From positions 558,001 to 622,000 of the forward strand of contig NZ_CP016312.1 of assembly GCF_001880325.1 (NCBI RefSeq): a stretch of DNA of 64,000 bases, written 5' to 3'. The notes under the pieces are model-generated. The model was not told the DNA's origin. It did no database searches and saw only the letters and a program-made list of their open reading frames with translations. How positions within the stretch are numbered: the stretch's first letter is position 1; the number at the start of each line of letters is the position of its first letter. Both the position numbers and the translations under genes were made by a program. Source of the stretch: Thermus brockianus. Lineage in GTDB: Bacteria > Deinococcota > Deinococci > Deinococcales > Thermaceae. This document shows positions 36,112-44,487 of this stretch, piece after piece.

Positions 36112-38039
36112 GCCGGGCTCACCCCCCGGGCCTCCTCCCTACGGGAAACCGGCCAAAGGATGTACAGGGTCCCCAAGGCCATGAGCCCTCCCGCCACCCA
36201 CATCCAGAAGACCAGGGGCGTGACGATGAGGCGCAAGGAGGCCCACTCCCCCTTCTCCCGGTCAAAGTCCATGAGGAGGAAGTAGTAGTCGTTCCCCGGG
36301 GTGTACACCACCTTGGGGGCCGGCAAGGGAGCGTTCATCTGGGGGTAGAAGTGGAGCCTAGGCCTCACCTCGCCAAAGCGGTTCGTCTGGACCAGGGCCT
36401 CCACGGCGAAGCGCCGCCCCTCGTCCAAGGCCCGCACACCCTGGAAGGTGAGCCTTAGGCCCGCCACCTCCCAGCTCTGCCCCCGGTAAAGGGTCTTTTC
36501 GCTTTCCAGGCGGTAGGTCTGGCTGAAGGCGATGGCAAGGCCCATGAGGGCCACGGCGAAGTGGACCACGAGGCTTCCCACCCGCCTTTGGTTCTCCAAA
36601 AAGCCCCAGGGGGAAAGCCCCGCCGCAACCCGCGCCAAGACCCCTTCCCGCACCAGGAGGAGGATGGCGGCCACGTTGTAGAGGAAAAGCCCCACCGCCA
36701 GGGAAGCCCCCACGGTATACCCCCACAGAAGGCCTCCCAGGGTACCCAGGAGGAGAACCCCAAGGAGCAGGTAGAGGTTGCGGAAAACCTCCGCCCTGGG
36801 CCTGCGCCAAGGGAGCAAGGGCCCTACCCCCATAAGGAGCAGGATCCCGGCCCCGATGGGGGCGGAAAGCTGGTTGAAGAAGGGGGCCCCCACGCTCACC
36901 TTGGCCCCGGCAAAAGCCTCCACCAAAAGGGGGTAGAAGGTGCCCAGGACCACCACCAAGGCCCAGCCCGCAAAGAAGAAGGCCCCAAGGAGCAAGGCGC
37001 CCTCCCGGGAAAAGGGGTGGAAGAAGACGACGTCCCGCACCTCCCGGGAAACCCGGGAAAGGAGCCCTAGGCCCAGGGAGGTGGCGAGGAGGAAGAAGCC
37101 CAAGAAGGCCGGGCCCACGGGCCCCTCGGCGAAGGCATGCACGGACTGGATCACACCGCTACGGGTGAGGAAGGTGCCGAGGACCGTGGCGGCAAAGGCC
37201 AGGGTAATGAAGGCGAAGTTCCAGGCCTTGAAAGCCCCCCGGGTCTTCTGCACGAGGGCGGTGTGGAGAAAGGCCGTGGCGAGAAGCCAAGGGACGAAGC
37301 TGGCGTTCTCCACCGGGTCCCAAGCCCAGTACCCGCCCCAGCCCAGGACCTCGTAGCTCCACCACATCCCCGCCACCTTGCCCGCGGTGAGGAAGCCCCA
37401 GGCCACCAGGGTCCACCACCGCGTCTCCTCCACCCAGGTCTGGTAGCGGCGGGTGGCCATGGCGGCGATGGCGTAGGCGAAGGGAACGCTCAGGCCCACG
37501 AAGCCCAGGTACATGAGCACGGGGTGGACGGCCATCATCCAGTGGTTCTGCAGGAGGGGGTTGGGGCCTACCCCGTCCTGGGGAGGGTTGGGGAGGGTGG
37601 CGAAGGGGCTTGCGATGGTGGCCATGACCCCAAAAAAGAAGGCCTGGACGCCGAAGAGCACGGCGAGGACCAAGGAGGCCCGCCAGGGGTCCAGGCCCCG
37701 GCGGCTCGCCAAAAGGGTGTAAAGGGTTTGCAAGAGCCCCCAGAGGAGGATGCTTCCCTCCAGGGCCGCCCAAGGGGTGACCAGGGTGACCCAAAGGGGA
37801 TCCTGGAGGGAGTGGTTCCGGGCCACGTAGGCCAAGGAGAAGTCGTGGGTGAGAAGCGCCCACTCCAGGGCCAAAAAGGCGGCCAAGGCGGCGAGGAAGG
37901 CGGGGAGGACCAGGCGCCTCGCCCCTTGCAGGAAACGGCCATCCCCCTGCCCGTAGGCGAGGAGGGCGAGGGCCAGGCCCAGGAGGCTAAAGGCCAGGGC
38001 CAGGCTCACGCCCAGGTGGCCCAAAAGGGCAGGGGTCAT
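36108..38039 (-). CDS. ccmF: Cytochrome c heme lyase CcmF
   Basis: A 643-aa polytopic membrane protein that ligates heme from CcmE to apocytochrome c. The tryptophan-rich heme-handling WWD domain is present (GWGGYWAWDPVENASFVPWL), with flanking His residues and about 14 hydrophobic helices. Length and position in the ccm order are standard. Confidence 0.96.
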   Translation of the reverse strand: MTPALLGHLGVSLALAFSLLGLALALLAYGQGDGRFLQGARRLVLPAFLAALAAFLALEWALLTHDFSLAYVARNHSLQDPLWVTLVTPWAALEGSILLWGLLQTLYTLLASRRGLDPWRASLVLAVLFGVQAFFFGVMATIASPFATLPNPPQDGVGPNPLLQNHWMMAVHPVLMYLGFVGLSVPFAYAIAAMATRRYQTWVEETRWWTLVAWGFLTAGKVAGMWWSYEVLGWGGYWAWDPVENASFVPWLLATAFLHTALVQKTRGAFKAWNFAFITLAFAATVLGTFLTRSGVIQSVHAFAEGPVGPAFLGFFLLATSLGLGLLSRVSREVRDVVFFHPFSREGALLLGAFFFAGWALVVVLGTFYPLLVEAFAGAKVSVGAPFFNQLSAPIGAGILLLMGVGPLLPWRRPRAEVFRNLYLLLGVLLLGTLGGLLWGYTVGASLAVGLFLYNVAAILLLVREGVLARVAAGLSPWGFLENQRRVGSLVVHFAVALMGLAIAFSQTYRLESEKTLYRGQSWEVAGLRLTFQGVRALDEGRRFAVEALVQTNRFGEVRPRLHFYPQMNAPLPAPKVVYTPGNDYYFLLMDFDREKGEWASLRLIVTPLVFWMWVAGGLMALGTLYILWPVSRREEARGVSPA

Positions 38040-38464
38040 TTGGCCTCCTCAATCAGCTTGCGCACCTCCTCCGGGGTCCAGCCCGCCTTGGGGGCCTGGT
38101 AGGTCTCCGAGTGCTTCACCAGGAGGTTGGTGCCCTGGAAAACCCCGTCTTGGAAGCGCCCCTCCACCACCACCCCCTGCCCCTCCTTGAACATCCCCGG
38201 GGGGGTGCCCTTGTGGAGGACGGGGACCTCCGCCACCCCATCCGTGAGGACGAAGCGGAGCTCCAGCCGGTCCTTGTCGTACTGCACCGTGCCCTGCTTC
38301 ACCAGGCCCCCCAGGCGCACGGGGCGGTTTTGGTAGCGGGCCTGGTCCTGGAGGTACTCCGAAGGGGTGAGGAAATAGACCAGGTTCTGCCCCAGGCCCC
38401 CAAAGATGAGGTAGCCCAAGGCCCCCAGGATGACGGCAAGGCCTAGGAGATACTTGGCCCTCAT
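38036..38464 (-). CDS. ccmE: Heme chaperone CcmE
   Basis: A 142-aa periplasmic beta-barrel protein with an N-terminal anchor, which carries heme covalently from CcmC to CcmF. The heme-attachment His lies in KHSETY, equivalent to the HxxxY signature. ATG 38464 overlaps the stop of the tiny ccmD gene, and its end overlaps ccmF. Confidence 0.94.
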   Translation of the reverse strand: MRAKYLLGLAVILGALGYLIFGGLGQNLVYFLTPSEYLQDQARYQNRPVRLGGLVKQGTVQYDKDRLELRFVLTDGVAEVPVLHKGTPPGMFKEGQGVVVEGRFQDGVFQGTNLLVKHSETYQAPKAGWTPEEVRKLIEEAK

Positions 38465-38559
38465 CGGACCCTCCTATAGCGCCAGAAGAGGTAGGCCAGG
38501 TAGCCGAAGACCGTGAGGTAGGTGAGGGCGTAGACCCAGGTGACGAAGACCTCGTTCAC
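38461..38559 (-). CDS. ccmD: CcmD-like small membrane protein
   Basis: A 32-aa gene, too short for routine ORF lists. It has a GTG start overlapping the ccmC stop and a TGA stop overlapping the ccmE start. The peptide is one transmembrane helix (VYALTYLTVFGYLAYLFW) followed by a basic RYRRVR tail, the CcmD layout. CcmD releases holo-CcmE from the CcmABC complex. Position and topology support the call; CcmD sequences are poorly conserved. Confidence 0.88.
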   Translation of the reverse strand: MNEVFVTWVYALTYLTVFGYLAYLFWRYRRVR

Positions 38560-39242
38560 GCCTCCTCCTTCCTGGCCTCGAGGGCCGCCACCAAAGCCCT
38601 AAAGCGCACGAAGCCCAGGTAGAGCAGGGTGAAGACGAGGAGGTTGAAGAGGAGGGCCTGGAGCATGGCGGGGTCCATGTGGATCTTGCCCGTGGTGAGG
38701 TCAATGGACTGGGTCTGGTGCAGGCTCCGCCACCACTTCACCGACATGTAGCTGATGGGCACGTTGATGAAGCCCAAAACCCCCACCGCCGCCGCCGCCT
38801 TGGCCCGAAGCTCCGGGTCCTCTATGGCCCCCCTAAGGAGGAAGTAGCCCACGTACACGGCGAAAAGGATGGCGGTGGTGGTGAGCCTGGGCTCCCAGGT
38901 CCAGTACACCCCCCAGGTGGGGCGGGCCCAGAGCATCCCCGTCACCAAGGCCAGGCCCATGAAGACGAGGCCGATTTCGGCGCTGGCCATGGCCACCCGG
39001 TCGTACCGGGGGTCCTGGCGAAAGAGGTAAAGGAGGGAGTAGAGGAAGGTGACGAAAAAGGCCAGGTAGCCAAGCCAAGCCCCCGGCACGTGCAGGTACA
39101 TGATCCGGGCCAGATAGCCTTGGTTCACGTCCGGCGGGGCGGAAAGGGCCAGGTAGAACCCCACCGGCAAAAGGAGAACCCCTAGGCCCAAGAAGGCCCA
39201 GGTGAGGGCATCCGGTCGTTCAGGGTGTGCCGCTTTAAGCAT
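38556..39242 (-). CDS. ccmC: Heme exporter/heme handling protein CcmC
   Basis: A 228-aa six-helix membrane protein that loads heme onto CcmE. The WWD domain appears as TWGVYWTWEPRLTTT, with a conserved His in MYLHVPGAW and a second His in SLHQTQS. It starts at 39242, with a 57-bp gap to ccmB that holds no clear signal. Confidence 0.96.
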   Translation of the reverse strand: MLKAAHPERPDALTWAFLGLGVLLLPVGFYLALSAPPDVNQGYLARIMYLHVPGAWLGYLAFFVTFLYSLLYLFRQDPRYDRVAMASAEIGLVFMGLALVTGMLWARPTWGVYWTWEPRLTTTAILFAVYVGYFLLRGAIEDPELRAKAAAAVGVLGFINVPISYMSVKWWRSLHQTQSIDLTTGKIHMDPAMLQALLFNLLVFTLLYLGFVRFRALVAALEARKEEA

Positions 39243-39299
39243 CGCTTGCCTCCACGCACCTAAGCATAGCCGGCCCCCCGGTGAAAAATCTGTGGCCGT

Positions 39300-40010
39300 C
39301 TACCCTTCCATAACCAAGGGGAAAAGCAACGCCCCCGCCGTGAGGTAGACCAGGTCAAAGACCAGGAGGAGTTGCCACCAGGAAGCCACCTCCGCCACGG
39401 GAAACCCCTCCAAGAGCCCCACCGTGGCCCTCACCCCCGCCAGGACCACGGGTACCACCAAGGAAAAGAGGAGGAGGGGCAAAAGCACCTCCCTTCCCCT
39501 TAGCCGGGCGAGGAGCCCGGCGTAAAAGGTGGCCACGCTGGCGTAGCCAAGCCCCCCCAGGGCCAGGGTGAGGAAGAGGGTAAGGGCCTTTTCCAGGGGC
39601 AGATAGAAAAGGCCCGCTGCCAGGAAAAGGGCCAGGGCGGAAAGGGGCAAGAGGAGGAGCATCTGGAAAAGGAGCTTCCCAAAGTAAACCCACTCCTTGC
39701 CCCCGGGGGTGAGGAGGAGGTCGTCCAAGGTGGCGTCCTCCACCTCCAGGGCGAAGGCCCGGGTGGAAAGGAGGGTGGCGAGGAAGGCCAAGGCCACCCA
39801 CAAGACCCCCGGGGCGGCCCGGCGCAACGCCCCCTCCTCCGGGCCCAGGGCCAGGGCCATGACGAAGAGCATCACCGCCAAGAAGGTGAGGGCGGAAAGC
39901 ACCCCCGCCCGGTCCCGCACCTCAAGGCGCAGGTCCCGGAGGGCAAGGAGCCAGACCCGCCCCACCCCCAAGCCCCCCTTTCCCGGGCGCCCTCGCGTTT
40001 CCGCCCTCAC
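39300..40010 (-). CDS. ccmB: ABC transporter permease CcmB
   Basis: A 236-aa membrane subunit of the CcmAB ABC transporter that powers release of holo-CcmE. It has six hydrophobic helices and the family segment EDATLDDLLLTPGGKEWVYFGK. GTG 40010 overlaps the ccmA stop (GTGA). An internal GTG before WLLALRDLRLE would give a shorter form nearer the E. coli length. Confidence 0.9.
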   Translation of the reverse strand: MRAETRGRPGKGGLGVGRVWLLALRDLRLEVRDRAGVLSALTFLAVMLFVMALALGPEEGALRRAAPGVLWVALAFLATLLSTRAFALEVEDATLDDLLLTPGGKEWVYFGKLLFQMLLLLPLSALALFLAAGLFYLPLEKALTLFLTLALGGLGYASVATFYAGLLARLRGREVLLPLLLFSLVVPVVLAGVRATVGLLEGFPVAEVASWWQLLLVFDLVYLTAGALLFPLVMEG

Positions 40011-40573
40011 GCCGCCCCCAGCCAAAGGACCCGGTCCGCCGCCTCCTCCGCCAGGGCCCGGTCGTGGGTGGCGAGGACCACCCCGCCTCCCTTCCGCCCC
40101 TTGCCCAAGGCCTTTAGAAGGAGTTCCCGTCCCTCTGTGTCCAGGGCGGTTTCCGGCTCGTCCAAAAGCCAAAGGTCTGGGGAGAGAAGCTCCAGGCGGG
40201 CGAGGGCCAGGCGCTTTTTCATGCCGCTGGAAAAGGCGGCAAGGGGCAGGTCCTCGGGAAGGCCGTACCGGGCCAAGGCCCCTTGCCAGTCCCCTTCCCG
40301 GCCGTGGAAGGCCAGGTCGTAAAGGAGGTGCTCCCGGGCGGTGAGGTGGCGGTGGAAGGCGGGGGGGTTGGGGAGGAAAAGCGCCCGCCCCTCCCGCACC
40401 ACCCGGCCCCGGGTGGGCTTCAAGAGCCCCGCCATGAGCTTCAGGAGGGTGGTCTTGCCCGAGCCGTTGGGCCCGAGAAGGGCCACCACCTCCCCCCGGG
40501 CCAGGGTAAAGGTGAGGTCCTTCAGGACCCAGTCCCGGCCAAAGCGCTTGGAAACGGCCTCGAGGCGCAACAT
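40007..40573 (-). CDS. ccmA: Heme exporter ATP-binding protein CcmA
   Basis: A 188-aa ABC ATPase with Walker A GPNGSGKTT, signature SSGMKKRLALARL and Walker B LWLLDEPE. It pairs with CcmB. ATG 40573 (MLRLEAVSKRFG) matches the usual N-terminus. It is the first gene of the ccmABCDEFGHI set, immediately downstream of ccdA. Confidence 0.93.
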   Translation of the reverse strand: MLRLEAVSKRFGRDWVLKDLTFTLARGEVVALLGPNGSGKTTLLKLMAGLLKPTRGRVVREGRALFLPNPPAFHRHLTAREHLLYDLAFHGREGDWQGALARYGLPEDLPLAAFSSGMKKRLALARLELLSPDLWLLDEPETALDTEGRELLLKALGKGRKGGGVVLATHDRALAEEAADRVLWLGAA

Positions 40574-40615
40574 GCTCCCCTTCAGTTTAGGGGTATCCCC
40601 GGGGGACAAGCGTCC

Positions 40616-41284
40616 CTAGAGGTACTTCTGCAGCCACTCCGGCGTGATCCGCAGGAAAAAGGTGTTCAGGGCGGAATACGTCCCGGTGAAGAGGAGCACC
40701 CCCACCAGCACCAGCACCACCCCGGCGAAAACCTCCACGTAGTGGGAAAGCCGCCCCGCCCGCCTAAGCCACCCCTTGAGCCGTTCGGCGAAGAGGGCCA
40801 CCAACAAGAAGGGCACGGCAAGGCCCAGGATGTAGGCGAGGAGGAACCCCACCCCACCCCCCACGGCGGTGAGGGTGAGGATGGCCCCCAGGATGGGGCC
40901 GATGCAGGGGGTCCAGCCCAGGGCCAGGGTGGCCCCGAGGAGGAAGGCCCCCAAGGGACGGCCCGTCTCCCCTTCGTAGCGGAGGGGAACCCCCCACTTG
41001 GGTCTCAGGCCCAGCATGTAAAGCCCGAAGAGGACCAGGACCACCCCCCCTATGCGGGCCAGGGTCTGGCGGTGCTCAAAGAGGAGCCCCCCAAGGAGGG
41101 TAAAGGGAAGCCCCAGGAGAAAAAACACCGCCCCAAAGCCCAAAACGAAGAAGAGGGCGTTGAAAAGGGGGCGCCCCCTTTCCCCCCCCAGGTAAAAGAG
41201 GTAGGTGGGCACCAGGGGAAGCACGCACGGGGAGAGGAAGGAGAGCACCCCCGCCAAAAAGGCTGCGCCTAGGGAAAGGGTCAT
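40616..41284 (-). CDS. ccdA: Cytochrome c biogenesis protein CcdA
   Basis: A 222-aa membrane protein with six helices that carries reducing power from cytoplasmic thioredoxin to CcmG and to periplasmic thioredoxins. The reactive Cys pair is visible as FLSPCVLPLVP (helix 1) and WTPCIGPILGA (helix 4). It sits between soxD and ccmA, linking the sox and ccm groups; the SoxW-like thioredoxin may also depend on it. Confidence 0.94.
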   Translation of the reverse strand: MTLSLGAAFLAGVLSFLSPCVLPLVPTYLFYLGGERGRPLFNALFFVLGFGAVFFLLGLPFTLLGGLLFEHRQTLARIGGVVLVLFGLYMLGLRPKWGVPLRYEGETGRPLGAFLLGATLALGWTPCIGPILGAILTLTAVGGGVGFLLAYILGLAVPFLLVALFAERLKGWLRRAGRLSHYVEVFAGVVLVLVGVLLFTGTYSALNTFFLRITPEWLQKYL

Positions 41285-41293
41285 GCCTCCATC

Positions 41294-41842
41294 CTAGGGC
41301 AGGGTGAGCCAGGGGAAGCGGCGCTTGGTCTCCGGGTCCACGTCCAAAAGCTCCCGGGCCGGCATGCGCACCTGGGGCAGGGTCTTCTGGTTGATGGGCT
41401 CGTCCGCCTCAATGATGCCGTTCATGTAGAGGAGGAAGGCCACCAGGTGGTAGACCTCCTCGTCCGTGAGGGTTCCCGGGGCCCCGAAGGGCATGGCCCG
41501 GCGGATGTAGTCGTAAAGGGTGGTGGCGTAGGGCCAGTAGTTGCCGATGGCGTACTCCACGGGCTCCGTGTCCGGGGTGATGGGGAAGGGCTCGGCCACC
41601 AGGCGGTTAAAGGGGTAGCCCTCCCCCCTGGCCCCGTGGCAAGAGGCGCACTTCTCGGCGTAGATGCGCTCCCCCTCCGCCACCTTTCCCTCCCCCGGGG
41701 GAAGCCCCCGGCCATCGGGCAGGACCACGGGCCTCAGGTCGTACTGGGCGGCGAGCTCCTCGGAAATGGGGGTGCCGAGGCCGTAGCGCGCCCCCAGCGC
41801 CAAACCCAAAAGAGCCACCACGAAGAAGACCTTCTTAGCCAT
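41294..41842 (-). CDS. soxD: SoxD-like cytochrome c subunit of sulfur dehydrogenase
   Basis: A 182-aa secreted mono-heme cytochrome c: N-terminal signal peptide (MAKKVFFVVALLGLALG), heme site CASCH, and Met residues in AMPFGAPG and YMNG as candidate distal ligands. It is shorter than the di-heme Paracoccus SoxD. It follows soxC with an 8-bp overlap, the usual soxCD order. In SoxCD it removes six electrons from the SoxY-bound sulfane. Confidence 0.87.
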   Translation of the reverse strand: MAKKVFFVVALLGLALGARYGLGTPISEELAAQYDLRPVVLPDGRGLPPGEGKVAEGERIYAEKCASCHGARGEGYPFNRLVAEPFPITPDTEPVEYAIGNYWPYATTLYDYIRRAMPFGAPGTLTDEEVYHLVAFLLYMNGIIEADEPINQKTLPQVRMPARELLDVDPETKRRFPWLTLP

Positions 41843-43118
41843 CAAACACCTCCCCGTCGCACCCACCCACGGGGCCCACGGCCCGCACGCCCAGGGGCCT
41901 ATCCCCGTTGACCACCCGGCCATCGGGCAGGATACGCCAGGCCTGGATGGCGTTGTAGTGGTAGCGGTTGTTCTTGCCCCAACGCCGGAAGAACTCCTCC
42001 CGGGTGGGCTGGGTGTTGCCCTTCTCGTCCCAGGCCCGGCTCCAAAGCACCACCTCCTCGCCCCGCCACTGCCAAGGCATCTTGAAGCGGACGAAGGCGT
42101 AGCGCTCCACGGGGGCCTCGAGGGTGGCCTGCCGCCAGGTCCTGCCCTCGTCCAAGGAGATCTCCACCTTGGTGATGCGGCCAAAACCGCTCCAGGCGAG
42201 GCCCCTAATCTCGTGGAAGCCCGGCTTGATCACCTGCCCCCCCGAGGGGTAGGTGACGATGGACTGGGGCTCCATCACCCAGGTGAAGGCGAGGACCTTG
42301 CCGTCCGCCATGACGTCCGTGTACTCGCTGGTTTCGTCCTTGGCCATGGCGGGCTGGTCCGTGACCAGGATACGCCTCAGCCACTTCACCTGGATGCTCC
42401 CCTCCCAGCCCGGCACCACCAGGCGCACGGGATAACCCTGCTCGGGGCGCAAGGCCTCCCCGTTTTGCGCATAGGCCACCAGGACGTCCTCCATGGCCTT
42501 CTCCAGGGGCAGGGAGCGGGTGTACATGGCGGCGTCCATGCCCTCGGGGATAAGCCACCTGGCCCCCGGCTTCACCCCCGCCTCCTTGAGGAGGAGGGCC
42601 AGGGGTACCCCGGTCCAGCTGGCGTTGGAGGCGAGGCCCCGGCTCCGGGTAGCGGTGAGGTTGGGGTCTGGGGGTTCCCGGTAGCCGTTTTGCCCGTTGC
42701 CGGCGCACTCAATGAAGTAGGTGCGGGTCACGGAGGGAAAGCGCTTGAGGTCCTCCAAGGTGAAGACCAGGGGCCTTTCCACCATCCCGTGGATCACCAG
42801 GCGGTAGCTTTTGGGGTCCACCTGGGGCACCCCGGCGTGGTGGCGCTCAAAGTGGAGGCCGTTGGGGGTGATGACCCCCTCCAGCCGCTCCAAGGGGGCG
42901 AAATCCGCCCCCGAGTGGCGGGTGCGCAGGTTGGGGGAGATGTAGCGCACCACCCCTTCCTCAAAAGGGCTTCGGCTCCCGTACTCGGAAAGGGGAGCCC
43001 CCAGGGTCTTGGTAGGGGCGAAGGTCTCCTCGTCCCAAGGGGGTGTCTGGGCCCTGGCCTTGAGGAAGCCGAAGAGGCTTCCTGCCCCCAACAGCCGGAA
43101 AAACTTCCTTCGGTCCAT
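41835..43118 (-). CDS. soxC: SoxC-like molybdopterin sulfur dehydrogenase subunit
   Basis: A 427-aa sulfite-oxidase-family protein exported by Tat (MDRRKFFRLLGAG). The molybdenum-coordinating Cys lies in YFIECAGNGQNGY, and the C-terminal Mo-co dimerisation domain is complete (GFGRITKVEISLDEG). ATG 43118 has GGGAGGG upstream. A strong intrinsic terminator separates it from soxF, so soxCD may be expressed below the level of the rest of the operon. A stand-alone sulfite dehydrogenase is the alternative. Confidence 0.88.
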   Translation of the reverse strand: MDRRKFFRLLGAGSLFGFLKARAQTPPWDEETFAPTKTLGAPLSEYGSRSPFEEGVVRYISPNLRTRHSGADFAPLERLEGVITPNGLHFERHHAGVPQVDPKSYRLVIHGMVERPLVFTLEDLKRFPSVTRTYFIECAGNGQNGYREPPDPNLTATRSRGLASNASWTGVPLALLLKEAGVKPGARWLIPEGMDAAMYTRSLPLEKAMEDVLVAYAQNGEALRPEQGYPVRLVVPGWEGSIQVKWLRRILVTDQPAMAKDETSEYTDVMADGKVLAFTWVMEPQSIVTYPSGGQVIKPGFHEIRGLAWSGFGRITKVEISLDEGRTWRQATLEAPVERYAFVRFKMPWQWRGEEVVLWSRAWDEKGNTQPTREEFFRRWGKNNRYHYNAIQAWRILPDGRVVNGDRPLGVRAVGPVGGCDGEVFDG

Positions 43119-43147
43119 ATACCCTCCCATCGTATCGTTCAGGCGCA

Positions 43148-43176
43148 AGAAAAACCCGCCCCCCTAGGGGGGCGGG
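43148..43176 (-). terminator. Terminator/attenuator between soxF and soxCD
   Basis: CCCGCCCCCC-TAGG-type perfect 22-bp palindrome (43155-43176), followed on the minus strand by TTTTTCTTG. It is a textbook intrinsic terminator inside the sox gene series, just 37 bp upstream of the soxC start. Confidence 0.8.
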
Positions 43177-43186
43177 AACGAAGGCT

Positions 43187-44476
43187 TCAGGCGGGGCCGA
43201 ACATGTCGTTCCAAATCCCCGTGGCCCAGCCAAAGGCCGCTTGGCCGTTGGCCTGGGAGCGCTGGTTGTCCACGGCGCTTTGGGCCCGGATCTGCCTGGC
43301 CGCCTCGTCCCAAGAGTAGTTGGCGGAGACCCAGATGGCCTCCTCGGAGTCCACGAAGGAGTAGCAGATGTTCTGGGGAAGCTCGGGGGGGATTTCCGCC
43401 AGGGGCTTGCCCCGAAGCCTTTCCGCCAGGTGCCGGGCCACGATGGTGCCGGAGACGTAGGCCACCATGCCGCTTTTGGGGTAAGGGGTGTTGCCGGTGA
43501 TGTCCCCCACCAGGTAGATGCGGTCGTCCTGCTCGGAGAGGAAGTAGGGGATGCGCACGTTGGCCCAGCGCTCCCCAAGCCCCGCCACCCGGACAAGCTC
43601 CCCCGCCTTCATGGGGGGGATGATGTTGGCAAGGGTAAAGGGCACCTCGCCCAGCTCTGTAAGCACCCGTTTCTTCTCGTAGTCCAGGCCCGTGATGCGG
43701 GTGTTGGGCACATACTCCAGGTAGTCCTTGTAGAGCTCGTTGTAGGCGGCGAGGAAGCCCGGGGCCTTGGAAACGGGCTGGGGATTGGCGTCCAGGACGA
43801 TGAGCTTGCCCTTCACCCCCTTGCTCTTAAGCCGCCAGGCCAGCATGGCCGCCCGCTCGTAGGGGCCCGGGGGGCAGCGGTAGGGAGGGGTGGGAATGTA
43901 CATGACGAGCTCGCCCCCCGTCTCGTCAAACTGGTCCAGCATGCGCCTTAGGGCGATGTGCTCAAAGGGCTTAAAGCCCACGGGCAGGAGGTGCTTGGCC
44001 TCGGCGTAGCCGGGGATGGCCTCGTACATGTAGTCAATGCCGGGGGCAAGCACCAGGAAGTCGTAGGCCAAGTAACCGCCCGTGGTCCGCACCAGGCGGC
44101 GGTCGCGGTTGATGTCCAAGACCTTCTCCTGGACAAAGATCACCCCGTCCTTGACCACATTGGTGTAGTCAAAGACGAGCCACTCCAAGGGCTTGACCCC
44201 CGCCAGGAAGAGGTTGGACATGGGGCAGGACATGAAGATGGGCTTCTGCTCCACCAGGACCACCTCCACGTCCACCCCCGACTGGGCGAGCTTCCGCGCC
44301 ACCGTGGTCCCGCCCCAGCCGCCCCCGATGACCACCACCCGGGGCTTGCGGGTCCGGGGGAGCAGGGTAGCGGGGCGGGCGTAGAACTCCTGGGCGAAGG
44401 CCTTGCCCCCTAAAGCCCCGGCCGCCGCCAGGGCAGCCCCCGTCTTCAGAAGATCCCTCCGGTTCACCTTTCCCAT
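43187..44476 (-). CDS. soxF: SoxF-like flavocytochrome c sulfide dehydrogenase, flavoprotein subunit
   Basis: A 429-aa FAD protein of the FCSD/sulfide:quinone reductase superfamily, exported by Tat (NRRDLLKTGAALA). The dinucleotide fold is VVVIGGGWGGTTVA. Redox Cys residues occur in FMSCPMSNLF and near the C-terminus in QNICYSFVD. It oxidises sulfide or reduces periplasmic sulfur intermediates in other Sox systems. The 3' end abuts a terminator. Confidence 0.88.
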   Translation of the reverse strand: MGKVNRRDLLKTGAALAAAGALGGKAFAQEFYARPATLLPRTRKPRVVVIGGGWGGTTVARKLAQSGVDVEVVLVEQKPIFMSCPMSNLFLAGVKPLEWLVFDYTNVVKDGVIFVQEKVLDINRDRRLVRTTGGYLAYDFLVLAPGIDYMYEAIPGYAEAKHLLPVGFKPFEHIALRRMLDQFDETGGELVMYIPTPPYRCPPGPYERAAMLAWRLKSKGVKGKLIVLDANPQPVSKAPGFLAAYNELYKDYLEYVPNTRITGLDYEKKRVLTELGEVPFTLANIIPPMKAGELVRVAGLGERWANVRIPYFLSEQDDRIYLVGDITGNTPYPKSGMVAYVSGTIVARHLAERLRGKPLAEIPPELPQNICYSFVDSEEAIWVSANYSWDEAARQIRAQSAVDNQRSQANGQAAFGWATGIWNDMFGPA

Positions 44477-44487
44477 AGCTCCCTCCT

